NCBI GenBank assembly: GCA_032191485.1
Contig: JAVDOI010000019.1
Location: 2,136,612 to 2,200,611, forward strand
Reading direction: 5' to 3'
DNA from: Leptoclinus maculatus
Lineage: Eukaryota; Chordata; Actinopteri; Perciformes; Stichaeidae
Length of the DNA: 64,000 nt
Positions within the stretch are counted from its first letter, which is position 1. Each line of letters opens with the position of its first letter. The translations under genes were made by a program, and so were the position numbers. Below the pieces are notes generated by a model. That model saw nothing but the letters and a program-made list of their open reading frames with translations. It searched no databases and was not told the DNA's origin. This document shows, one piece after another, positions 12,916 through 26,118 of the stretch.

Positions 12916-15900
12916 GTACGTGTGTTAGGTGTCAAAGAATGAGGCCATAGAAGTAGCGTTGGCTATTCAGACATTTTGTAAAATATATCCCACTTTGTTA
13001 CTTCGCTCTTCTGCGCTCCATGTCTCCAGATTTAGAAAACTACACACCAAGTGAGCACATACAAAAAAAAAGAAGTAATGCAGTCGACTCACGGGATGCC
13101 GATCTCAAAGATGTTGTTCTGGATCAGCTGCTTCCCCAGCATGATGATGCTGAGCTGAATGCACAGCTCGATGAGGCAGCCTCCTGGCGCACACTGAGGG
13201 AGACACGCACCTCGTTTGTACATTCATTCATTATCGCGTTACCTTTTACTCAGTCGGCCAAATGACAGGGAACACGGATGCAAAGTTGGGTAACGAACCT
13301 CTTCCATCCGGTAATCGTTGAAGACGTACACGTAGTTTCCAGGTCGACCAGCAAACCTGCGAGAAAACCCACAATTAGGACTGAGCAGCTCCATTTGGAT
13401 TCAATAACCTGAAGGATTAAATGCTCCTTCGTGGTTTGAGACAACTCTCCTCATGCAGAAACACGCACATGTCACAGGACTGTTTCACAGGACAGCGCTG
13501 CACTAACACACTCCTACGCACACACACGCGCGCAGGACTTACCGTCCCTTGAAGAAGGCCACGTAAAAGATGGGCGCGTACGCGTTCATGAACTTGAGCA
13601 GGAAGGCTTTCAGGATGAGACGCTCCTCAAAGTTGGTTTCTGTTTTGGGAATCTCTGAAAGACAGGTGAAGTGGGACGGTAAGAAAGATTTGGCATGGTG
13701 TTGGTTTGTGAGGACGGCAAGCGGGTTGGAGAGAATGTCAAAGGCGCTTAATTCCAACTTTAGAGTATCTATGAATGTGGAAATGAGTAACACGTTTATA
13801 ATCGGGTTTTTTGTTTGCACGTGTAAACACAATATCTTGTTTTAAGAAGCCGGGATGAGCCCCTAGCCCGTTCATGAGAAACCAGAATATGCTAGCTAGA
13901 GTACTCCGAAAGAAAGGGTTACTGGTATTTATCGTTAACGTGTATATGAATAACCCGGTTTCTCTGTGCTCATGTAAAGATCACATCCCGTATATGATCA
14001 TAAGCGGGATAATCCTCATAAACGTGTTGTTTATGTGCATGTTAACGCAGTAATTAGTTGAGGTATTGCCTCCACGCAGCTCTACGCGCGGAGACCGCTA
14101 AGCTGGCGGTTTGCAGCTAACGGCGCTAACAATTGTAGGGGAGCGTATGTTGAGGTGTGGCTATCATTGTGTTTGTGTTATCATGTTTAAGGTTTTCTTC
14201 AGTGTGTGTCTTTAGTCCAGGCTGATAGCAACTGAACCGAGTTTGAAGGGGTGATTCTGTCGGTCTGAGTCTTGAATTTGAGTCATAACATGATCACTGT
14301 GCTGGAAGTAGGTTAAAATACTAGCACTTTTCACATGGCACATCCATGCACTCTCTCTCTCTCTCTCACACACACACATACACACACACCCTCTTTCTCA
14401 CACTTCTCTGTCCCATTATTTCCCTCTATTTCGGAGGTTTTGAATATGAATGTAAGTGTGGTTGAAACCTCCTGGGATGACTGATGGGATGACTGGAGCG
14501 TGAAAACATCAAAGTTTCATCAAACTGTCCACCAAGAAGCAGAAAGACTCTTTCTGTCTCTCGCACACACAAATACTCACGGATACTGATGATGATTACA
14601 TGAAAACAATTGTGAGTTTTGTGCTTTTTTAAACGTTTTCGAAATATGGCATCATGTCGGATAATATTATCGTATCGCATGAGAATTTGAAATCAGGCAA
14701 ATCAAAGCTGGATATTGAGCAGATACAAGATATGTTGTAAAAGTAGCATACCCCTGATGACAAGCTGTTTATTCTAAGGAGGTGAAAAGAATGTGCAGCC
14801 TTTAACACCCAAATTAAATGTCACCTGGACAAGCTGAATGATGGCGTTTTTTAAGCTGACTTTTATGTTTAAAATAATAGTTACATTCTAGGAAATACCT
14901 TACTCGCTTGCTGAGAGTTCCATGTGAAGATTGATACCACTCTCATATCTGCTCAGTAACAATTAAGCTACAGCCAGCTATGGTTAGCTTAGCTTAGCAC
15001 AAAGATCTCTCTACAACCTAGCAGCTCCAAACCAAGTTTAACTAATTCAATTATTTAGATATTCCGTATGAAACGAGTGTTGGTTTTATGGGGATATTAT
15101 GTTGTTTTTACCTTTGGACAAACCAGAGCTAACCGTTTCCTCCTGCTCCCAGTCGTTGTGCTAAGCTAAGCTAACCGTTGCCGGCTCTAGCTTCATATTG
15201 AACGTCTCATCTAACTCTCGGCATGGAAGCAAATAAATGTTTTAATTTTAATTTAGTAATTGAGATAGAATGACTCTGAAATAGTTGAGGCTAGCCATGA
15301 ATTCTAGTTTTAGCATTGTTCGTAAATGTTTTTTTGTGTTTTCTCAGTTTGTTCGTGTCTTCCAAATTTGCAACGTATTGTGTTCTCGAAGTCACCGCGC
15401 TATAAGAGCAAATGACCGTTTGTATTTCTGTACCTAGCTCAGTCAGCCACAATGCCACGGCGCCGTAGATTTCGTCGAGGATCAGAATAACCACCAGGTT
15501 GATGATGACCGCGGTGGCCGTCACCGTCACCCGAACATTGGACTTGGTCTCCGGGTCGGGGCTCATCGCCATCAGGGCCGACACCGTGATGCGGTAGATG
15601 ATGACGCCGAAAACGGCTGAAAACGTCAAGCCAAACTGGGAGCAGAAAGGAAGAAATAAAAGAAAATAAATAAGTCATTTCTGGACCATATTCGTCTGAT
15701 AGTCGCAGTGCCGAGGCAGGAATTAATATTTCAAAGACCACATCGAAGTAGGTCAATCATATTCTGATTTATGTACATTAACTGTGTCTTTATCCTTCTA
15801 TTTAAAGCGCTTTCATCCACACATACTGAGCAAATGTATGATCCTAAGCAGAGCATTAGGCAGCTTTTCATGCACTAACCATAAAGAGGATCGAGGAAAC

Positions 15901-18900
15901 GTTGATGAAGTATCCAGGAAGACGGTCTTTCCAGGTCAACTTCTCTATGGCAGCCTGACGGGGAGGACGGGGGGGAAACATGGGAGGAAGAGAGAGACGG
16001 AGAAGTTGGCAGTCACTCATACAACGGCCGATGCTTTTGTTTGGGATGCGGAACACAGAGCCGCCTACTGAGACGTCATAAACGAGAAGAAAGGAAGAAA
16101 AAGAAGCTTTTTTTTCTCCACATGTTTGCATTGATTAAAAAAAAGCTAATCTATCTCTCAAGTGTCCTGATGTGAAAAGCATTGTCACAGTTCATTTTAC
16201 TCCTTTCAGACGGTTTGTGAAAGCCGAATGGAGAGTTGAGCAGCATCTGCTATTCACCGCCTCCACAGGAAGTGCTTCCACGTCTCAAAAGGGAGACATA
16301 AAGGAGCACAATGGTCCGTTTTACAGTTTGCATCCTACATTTAGAGACCAGCTGGGAACAAGTGCTTTCCTTTCCAGACACCAATATGGGGATTTTGAGA
16401 AAACAGATAGTGTTCATAAAACGTGGATCAGTAAAGCCATCTTTGTGAATATGTGGACTCTTTGAGAACTTTATAGTTACACCACCACAACAGCCTGTTA
16501 ATAACTAGCTGACCTCTGACCTCCCTGTAGAGGAGGACGAGGAGTGGCAACTAAAATGAAGATTGTATTGTTATTTTGTGCTCCTTCTCCGGAAGATAAA
16601 GACAGAAAAATCCAAAGACTGCGTTGTGAAAGCTGGACTCAAGTCTGAAAGTTGTGAATGGTCCGGTGCTCAACAGGGAGGTAGAAATCATTGCTGACTC
16701 CACCATCATAGTCAATCGAATGAGTGTTTATGGCATGGCTCCCTGAATTCAAAACCAGTGAGAGATACTTACACGGGCAGGCAGGGAGTTTACACACAGA
16801 CACACTCACACACAGACCACAGAATGATGCCTGTACATTGAAACGTCTTCAATATGCAAATGAGCAAGACAACAACCCCATCTTGTGGATACACTGGCAC
16901 GGTGCACTGTCTGTTGACACAGACATCTAACATCCACACACAACAACCTCAACTTCACGCTCTTTACTTTAACGCTGTTTTGTTAAACCTGTAAATAGTA
17001 CATTTTAAATAATATTAATAATTAAAACATACAGTATGTATATACGGCCACTGACTGTCTGCTGACTCCTCACTCACTACTCCTACACTGGCCCCCGGCC
17101 AATAGTGATAACACAGCTGAGTGCTGTGTTAATAATTCTCAATAACCAAATGTCAATGTTTTTTTAATGTCCAGCCACATCTGTTTATCAAATATAACTT
17201 TTTGGAGCCAAAGCCTTAATTTCAAGCAAGACACTTTTCAGCTTTTCTGCTCGTGTTTTTTCTTTTTTTAAACAAATGCACACATACAGGTTGAAAAAAA
17301 AAGTATTTTCGTCCCCCAATAAGTCCTTCACTGAGGATAACCTCAGTGAAGGACTTATTGGGGGACAAAAAGACCTTCACACTGTGAGTGTGAGTGTGTG
17401 TGATGGTTGGTAGGGACAGCCGTCACAGTGAATAGTTGCAGTAAATGGGTCAGGTGTTATATTTGGCTTGTTACCTCCGTTGAGGAAAGCCCAGCAAAGC
17501 CTTCATCTCGAGACGGAGACAATCTTTATTTCTCTAGGTCACTTGCTCCCTCTGCTCATCCTCCTCTCTCTCTCTCTCTCTCTTTTTCTCTCTCTTTCTC
17601 CTTGTGTCCAAACCTTGGTTGTCCTTTAGTGTACCTAGTTTTGAGGGTTTGGGCTTGCTGATTAGATTAGCTGGGAAGCAATGAAAATATGCGCAACAAA
17701 ATCATATCAGCATGCCTAATGTTAATGTTCCATGCTTTATTCTATAAAATAAAATAGACAAGCATTCAGTGCATTCAGCATTCAGAGCTTTGTGCAAACT
17801 TGATACAGTTAGATATTTATCTACATTATAATTTGGGCAGTCATAACCAAAAACAATAACAATACACGTGCCTTATTTGCTACCATTTGCCTCCTTTTTT
17901 ACTGACAAAATTCAGAAAATTAGACGAGCAGTCAGTGCCTTCACACACCAACCACAGGATATGTGTTGTCCCCATCTCTGAATAACATCCATTCAAATAT
18001 CATGACACAATTTCATTCAATCAACCTTAGAAACCTAGAAGACATTATACAACATCTGAAGTCATCCTCCTGCTGTTTGGATATTCTACCAACACACTTT
18101 TTCTAAAATATTTCAAACTGCATGACCACTGATCTTTTACAAATTGTAAACACATCCCTTCTCTCGGGTGTCTTCCCACAAGCCCGAAAAACTGCAGTTA
18201 TTAAACCACTCCTAAAGAAGGCTAATTTAGACTCCGCAACAATGAAAAATTATAGGCCAATATCAAACCTCCCATTTTTAAGTAAAATTATTTTCAACGA
18301 CATCCACTTAAACACAGACAATGGCAGAATTTCAGTCTTAGTATTACTGGATCTCAGTGCTGCATTCGACACGGTCGACCATGACATACTACTAGAAAGA
18401 CTAAAACTCTGGGTGGGACTCTCTGGCACAGCACTCAACTGGTTTGAATCCTACTTGAAGAACAGAGAATACTTTGTGTCTGTAGCTAATTACTCATCAG
18501 AGCTGACTAAAATGACTTGTGGTGTTCCCCAAGGTTCAATACTGGGGCCTCTTCTGTTCAACATCTACATGCTTCCACTAGCGCAGATTATGGAAAACAA
18601 CAAAGTGTGTTATCATAATTATGCAGACGACACACAAATCTACATAACTATATCACCAGGGGACTATAATCCCATACAAGGGCTGGGTAAATGCATTGAA
18701 CAAATCAACAACTGGATGTGCCAGAACTTTCTTCAATTAAACAAAGATAAAACAGAAGTAATTGTTTTTGGTACCAAGGACGAACGATTGAAAGTCAGCG
18801 CTCAGCTTCAATCACTGATGTTAAAAACCACAAACCAAGCCAGAAATCTAGGTGTAGTTATGGATTCAGACCTCAACCTGAACAGCCAAATCAAGACAAT

Positions 18901-21900
18901 TACTAAATCAGCCTCCTATCACCTGAAGAATATATCAAGGATTAGAGGACTTGTCCATGCATTTATCTTCAGTAGACTGGACTACTGTAACGGTGTGTTT
19001 ACAGGTCTCTGTAAAAAGTCAATCAGAACGCTGCAGCTGATTCAGAACGCTGCAGCTCGAGTCCTCACTAAGACCAAGAAAGTGGATCACATCACTCCAG
19101 TTCTGAGGTCTTTGCACTGGCTTCCTGTCCAACAAAGAATTGACTGCTGTTGGTTTATAAAGCACTGAATGGTACATCTCTGATCTGCTGCTACCTTATG
19201 AACCATCCCGACCCCTTGGGTCGTCTGGCACTGGTCTACTTTCTGTTCCCAGAGTCAGAACTAAACATGGAGAAGCAGCGTTCAGTTGTTCTGCTCCACA
19301 TATCTGGAACAAAGTCCCAGAAAGCTGCAGGTCTGCTGAGACCCTCAGCTCCTTTAAATCAAGATTGAAGACTTTTCTGTTTGCTGCTGCCTTTAATTGA
19401 ACCATTCTCAAGGATATTAATCAATCTCCTGCATTTCTGCATTTTACTACCGTATTTTATTTCTTACACAGCTTTTTAATGTTTTAATGACTGTTTTTAA
19501 TGTTTCAATGAATGTTCTTGTTTTTAAATCTCCTTTTCTTTTGCCTTATGTTTTGATGCTTTTAATGGTTTCATGTGAAGCACTTTGAATTACCTTGTTG
19601 TTGAAATGTGCTATACAAATAAACTTGCCTTGCCTTACCTTACACACTAGGGCTGCACAGTAAATCCTTTCAGCACCAACAATGCGATGTGCGAAAGTGA
19701 TGCTCACATATAACTTGTTGCAAGTCAAGTCTTCGGTCACAAGTCCAAGTCAAGCTATTTTGGATTACTGCAGAAAACACGCTCGATGGCAAACAAATGT
19801 TAGTGATACTTACATGCTTTGATCAGAAAGATAATCTTCACAAATGAACGGCGCTTTTATGATTTTTGAGGCATTAATGCAATCGCCAGAAGTAGAAAGT
19901 TAACTTTAGGCTAGAAACAAACTACTCTACAGCTGCGTGAGCGTGATTATACACAACGAAGCTGTAACAGCAGACTTGTCGGCGTGATGAAGTTTAGTAG
20001 TCTCATTGAGCCACTTGTTAGCAACCGCCTTTTTTAAGACACGCAAAAGCTTCAACATTTCCACATCAGATATTTACGCACCAATTTTATATATCGTAGA
20101 ACAACAATTTCAAATCTCTTTAGGTTGTGTTAACCACAGACCGTATTTCTGGCATCTAACCAAAAACCCATTGACCTGAGACAAGGGACCCGCAAGGGCA
20201 AAAATGCTGACTCATTTCCGTGTTTTAGGGCTCATTCCTGCAGCACTCTACTGTAGTCTATTTATAATACTGAATCAAATATGCAAGGCTAACCTACACT
20301 CTGCTTGTTTTAAAATATTCTCTGTTCATTATGTCCACTGATATCGTGTCAGACTGCCTGACCTGACCCGACACCACTACTGTACCTGGCTAGCTCATGC
20401 ATTGAAGGCCGGTGCCTTTAGAATGAGCGCAGTACGATTCATCCACCCGGTGGAGACACAGACCATTCTGTCACATGGAAGGCTGAGGATAGGCTCCTCC
20501 ATGCCACGCAAAAGAAAACAGACGGCTGGAATCCACTCAAAAAGCGACCCAGAGACACTGGAGTAGCCATTAGCAGCGATGATATGCTCTCAAACACATG
20601 TGTTGGTCACAAAACAGCAAAGGTAAGACATAATGTAAAACTGTTTCTCTTCTTCGGCTGCTGGTTCAGTGAGTTAAAAGACTTATATTGTTGGAATCTG
20701 TATTTTGGCTGCGTGTTCATTTAGTTGCTAGGTGTTCTGTGTTCTGTTAAGTTAAAATTGGTAATCATGAGCTTTTAGCAGAGCTTCTTCCCGTTGTGTG
20801 GGATGAATGTGTTGCTACGTGTCTAACATGTTCTTATCTGGTGTTTGTTAAAATCACACAATGCAATGCGTCACATTTTAGAGATGCAAAAGACATAATC
20901 GTGGAGCTCTCATGTGGTTACTTGCTGTTATGAGGTTGAAATAATTCTTAAATAATAGTCAACCAGTTAAGAAATGCAAGCAAATGAAGATCTGGGTCAT
21001 ATTTAAAATGATCCTGTATGTAAAATCTTATTTTTTACTGACAGCTCCTAATTTAAAATGATGTGAGAAGTCCGTCACTGAGGAACAGACGTGGCTTCAG
21101 TTAATAACTAAACCAGAAGGTAACAAAAAGAAAAGAGCTGCATGTCCGTCATATTATATCCAGACACTTTTCAAAGTGCCACATTGCCAAATGAATGTTA
21201 TATGGTTTGTATGAATAAAGAAGTAAAGTCTATTCGATAACTGTACGTCAGTGGTGTTTGGTACGTTGACGTCTTGTGATAACAGGTAAACAAACACTTT
21301 GCTCATTCTTTGTCAATATAATCTCTAGATTTGATGCTACAGTACATCCACTGTCTCAGGTAGCAAAAGCGCGTGTGTGTGTGTGTGTAAAAAAGAGAGA
21401 GAGGAAGAGAGAGAGAGGTCTGTGTCGCCATAGTGACGTTCCCTAATCTTACCCCTGGCTTCCTGCCCAGCATGCCTCACTCCCACTCAGCCGCCCTCCC
21501 TCTGTTTCTCTCCATCCCACTGCTTCTCCAAGTCTCTCTTTATTCATACGTCTCTCTCGCTTGTCTCTTTCTCTTTGTCTCCGCTCAGGTCTCGCACTCT
21601 TTTGTGTCTTTTTTTTTTAAATTTAGTTTCACGGACGATCGGACGTCGCAGGTGCGGAAATACAGCTACACCATTCACAACAGCAGGTGTGCAGACGTTC
21701 CACTCAGCGGACATATTGACCTGTCACTGGCAGTGAAAGGCGGAGGTGTAACTGATGTTAATGGAGGACAACTGTGTCCCATTTAGCTGTTCCCTGTAGA
21801 CTAACCTGGTGAGCACAATAAGCTACTTGGTACGTTGGTAACTAGAAAGTATTTAAGCCTCAAATAAAGTTCTTGCTTTTCAGACTCACTTATTGACCTT

Positions 21901-22690
21901 TTCCCTCTGCTTTGGAACAAAAACACTCCACCTGTTGGAGCCTCTGTTTGCGTTCATACTGAGTGTATTTGTACACTCTGCACCCTCACTGCTGGCCAAC
22001 ATACAGATCTACAATAACAATAATTGAGATGTTTCATTCGAAAAATGAGATCTGAGGCTCTCAAAAGCCGGTGGTGATATAATAAGGACCATTATTAAAG
22101 ACCTACTTACTACACAGTGATCCGTCTCTGGAAATATTTAATTTAGGAGGTAAAATACTTCCTGATTTAGATATCCAGCAGACTGCTTTGAATGAAAACC
22201 GTCAGTTATTATTGATGTCGTTTTTTTGCACAGTGGAAGAGATGAGCTGTGGGTCCAACTTCAACTACCCAACAGACCCAGAAATAACACTTCTGTCCCA
22301 CAAAGACACTTAAAAAGATGTTTAAGGCTCACTTAGTTGCTGTGACCATCAGATATCTGGAATAATGTTTCAAATAAAAAAAAATAAAAAGAATGCAAAA
22401 AAAGTTGCACAAACAAATACCTGAGGAGACTGTAGAAGCCAGAGGATGGGACAGGAAGAGAAGAACAGATAGGCAGCAGCCTGCAGGAGAGGGAATAAGT
22501 GGAGAGGAAAGGAGAGGAGAGGCAAAGGGAGGTGAGGAGGAAGAGGAGGGCGAGAGGAGAGGAGAGGAGAGGAGAGGAGGGGTTACCGGTATTCCTGCAG
22601 CCATGGCAGACAGTAGTTTTTGTCTCCATCTGTCCTTCCCTGTCACTGTCCCGTCCTCCTGCTTCTCTGGCTGCAAGACAGAAGGACAGG

Positions 22691-22779
<89 letters not shown>

Positions 22780-24829
22780 AAGAAAAACACATTCATGCAT
22801 AATCAAATGTAAACATCTGCACAATCATGCCATTTTCCGACCATCTACTGTCTTCATCTCATTTCTATGAATATAGTTATATCATCAGCAGCTATAGACT
22901 AAACTATCTGATGTATGTATCTCTCTATGTATCTCTATGTGGCAGCAGCCTATTCACACTCATAGAGTTAAATGCAAAGCCAGTGTTTTTAGGTGTGAAT
23001 TCCAACCTCCATGTTCCCATGACCACAGTCCACTGGGACTTTTAGTCAAATCAACAGCTGATTTGTAGGATCTGTGTTGTAATGTGTCTCAGTATCACAA
23101 AACGTCTGATAATATCAAACGGATTATGCGCTGAGTGCTTAAGTCTGCGCTTAAGTCTGAGTGGCCATAGTGTAATCGTATTCATAAAATGGGTAGCCCA
23201 AATCAAGCAATCTGATTGGTTCACATTTGGGATATAACACCCACATAACACCGCTATGACATCGAATTCCTTTGACACGTGTTGTCATGATTGATTAGCG
23301 ACGGGGTCACAGGGGGGATCACTTCTGCCTACGCGGGACAGGGCACAGACACAAAGTCACAAAGTATTTAACAAATGGAAGAATTGAAGGTCTGTGGAGG
23401 AGCGGATCGAGTAGTGCCCATCTCCGCAGAATAATCCACCTGCTAAACGACACGAAGCACTACGTAAAGAGGAGGTTCCACAAGCAGGAACGCAGCAGAA
23501 GTACACTAACCCCTGCCTCCAGCTGCACGGTGCAGAAACTACCTGATGACACCAGGGAGATCATGACCGTAAGGAAAACCTTTCTCCAAAGCTAGTGGCA
23601 ACCAAAACTCTGGGACTGGAGAAAGTGGAGCAACATCCTCAACACGCCTCCACCTATCACACGAAGGCAATCCAAATCAATGCAACGCTAGCCAGTGAAG
23701 GAAAATAGAAATATGCTAGCTGCTAGCTGCTAGCGTACGTAGCAACTGCCTCGTCAGTGCAGCCCAGGAGCTGCTTATCTTATTGTGAACATTATTATTA
23801 TTAAAAATAAAAAAATATACAAATTGAACTGTGTTTATCACTTTCATATTGCCATAAATAATCAACCATTTCAATTCCGTGTGGTGCTGTGTGTCGACAC
23901 CAGTGGGATCCTCCAGGTTTCCTGTACTGCTGTCCTCGGATCAGGGTTTGGGATGTTTGTGGCGGTGGTCGCGCGCCAATCTGTTCCTGCCTCACTCGGG
24001 CCGTGGCAGGAGGCCATGTGTTGCCCAAGCGACGTGTATGTGGGCCAACAGGACTCAATGTGATTGACCCAATTTCCAGAGGGGAATCTAGATCAATCCC
24101 AATCATCAGATTATCACACTACTGTTTGGAGAGCAAACTCTCAGGATCCATCTGGTTCATCGGGGGCCGTCCGATTCCAAAATGTGACGGCTGAGCCAGG
24201 TGGAGGAGTCTCATGATCAGCTGATAGCGGTTTGTTTCACCCCCCACAGTATCCGCAACATATAGTGTGTGTCTGTGCGTGTGTGTTTTAAAACCTGTTG
24301 TTGCTCAAGTTAATGTCACAACATGCAGTGAAATAAGAGTTTCACTGTGTGATACCTTTCCATTGGTATTGCTGACAGTCAGGTCCAGCTACGAGAATGG
24401 AAGTCACACATGTCCGTGTTTTAGTTAGGTACGTAAACAGGCTTTGTGGGAAATGTGGTCCTCAGCGTTCAGATAGCAAGTGGTTCCCTACCTCGTTCTT
24501 TTTCTTCTTCTTCTTAGTTTTCTGCTTCCTCTGCCTCTTCTGGAGGAGGATGGTCTCGTATTTTGGCCTGGGATGTTCCTGAGGAGAACGAGTCAGATAC
24601 TTGTATCGTGTGCACATGTGTCCAGCCTCTCTCGCATTGGACGATTCTCAAGCAGATGATTTATGTTTAATGCACAGTGTCTCCAGGAACTGACATACAG
24701 CATGTGCTTCAGTGACCTTCTATGAGTGTGTGTGTGCTGCGTGTACCTCGTCCTCCTCGATGCCGGTCAGATCCCAACTGAAGCTCAAACTGATCTGGCG
24801 GCGCTTCCAGTGCTCCAGGAACAGCACCG

Positions 24830-24926
<97 letters not shown>

Positions 24927-25365
24927 AACAAGTCAAATGATTTTGACTTTCCAAACTCTTGAAAGCTCCAGCGTCAGAAATCTACTTTCACACCCAATTC
25001 ATCGTTATTTTCAATGACAGATATCCATATTTTGTAACGGTTTAAACTGATTTTCAGGAGGATTTCCGGTTGTCTGCACACAAATGTAAAAGCTGTTTTC
25101 CCATTTCCTGCTAGAGGAGCATGCTGTTTAATACCAATCTACAGTAAACAACATCCGCTCGTGGCACGGACAGCTCTCACGCTTTAGGTGTTAAATAAAG
25201 AAGAGAAAAAGTGGACGAAGCGTGAAGTATTTGGGCTGCAAACTTGACATTTTAGATTGTTTTTAATATATTTGCTGCATGTCTCACGTTGTTTTAGCCT
25301 GTTGCTCTCTACGGGACTTGCACTGGAGGTGCAGGAGGTCATAAAATGAGACAAAATCCCACCTG

Positions 25366-25398
<33 letters not shown>

Positions 25399-25752
25399 CC
25401 TCACCCCAGAGGGACATGAAGATGGCGAAGAAGACGGTGGCGGGGTTGTCGAAGAGGTGTGAAGCCCTGGCGGTGCCGCAGGCCGTGCTGAGCTGCCAGA
25501 AGTCACAGGCTCCGTCGCACAGAGGACACATGGTGAAATTGAGACGCTCGTCACACATCTCCAGACTGAGGGGGGGGATCAAATGTTAAGTCACAGAGCA
25601 CCAAGATCTGACAACAAAAAAAGGACATCCTTGTGTCTGTGTTAACCATTAGAAATGAATGGAACTTTAATCACGTTAACACAATACAAGCTTCTCTGCT
25701 TTGACCCGATTCGTAGTCAGTGTAGGTGGAATTATCAACCTTTTGCTTCATG

Positions 25753-25783
<31 letters not shown>

Positions 25784-26058
25784 CAGCCGTACCTTCTGTG
25801 TTCCTCCCACACAAGCCTGTCTAAAGCCAGATACAGCAGGTATCTGGGCAATCCCCGTCTGGTGTGTGTGTGTGTGTGTAACGGCATGTGTGCGTACATT
25901 TAATTTGTGGTGGGAATGAATCATGATTGTGCTTCTAATGTAGGATTTTATCTGGCATCATTGTCACTTAAAGGTATAATATGCAGCATTTTGTCCGTTG
26001 CTGTTTGCAAACTCCCAGCTTACAAAGTTGGCCCCTCCTCCTCGGCTCAACGAGCCAG

Positions 26059-26118
<60 letters not shown>

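Larger units (their letters stand above)
10799..13092. other. intron 19
   Basis: Holds two long microsatellites, a pair of overlapping hairpins (11828-11893) and a C13 run near 11989-12001. Much of the remainder is unique-looking DNA. No exon-like block in phase was found between exons 20 and 19. Confidence 0.65.
15955..22586. other. intron 14 (6.6 kb)
   Basis: Largest intron of the 3' half. Apart from the palindrome (17311-17366), CT repeat (17561-17602), L2 LINE (17870-19645) and dispersed repeat copy 1 (19755-20257), I see only unclassified, mostly AT-rich sequence and a GT/GA tract near 21370-21418. Confidence 0.65.
24830..25404. other. intron 11
   Basis: 575 bp bounded by microsatellites at both ends: (CA)n 6 bases past the exon 11 donor and (TG)44 on the exon 12 acceptor. 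Nothing else seen. Confidence 0.7.

Noticed and set aside
22329..22824. 155- and 163-codon antisense frames with poly-Cys-Val and a plus frame with poly-Thr-His
   Set aside because: They run through (CA)n and GGAGA repeats. The real coding content is the spliced 84-bp exon 14.
23785..24194. Set of overlapping ORFs (92-101 codons) on both strands
   Set aside because: Mutually overlapping, no family similarity, within intron 13; likely GC-richer repeat-derived sequence.
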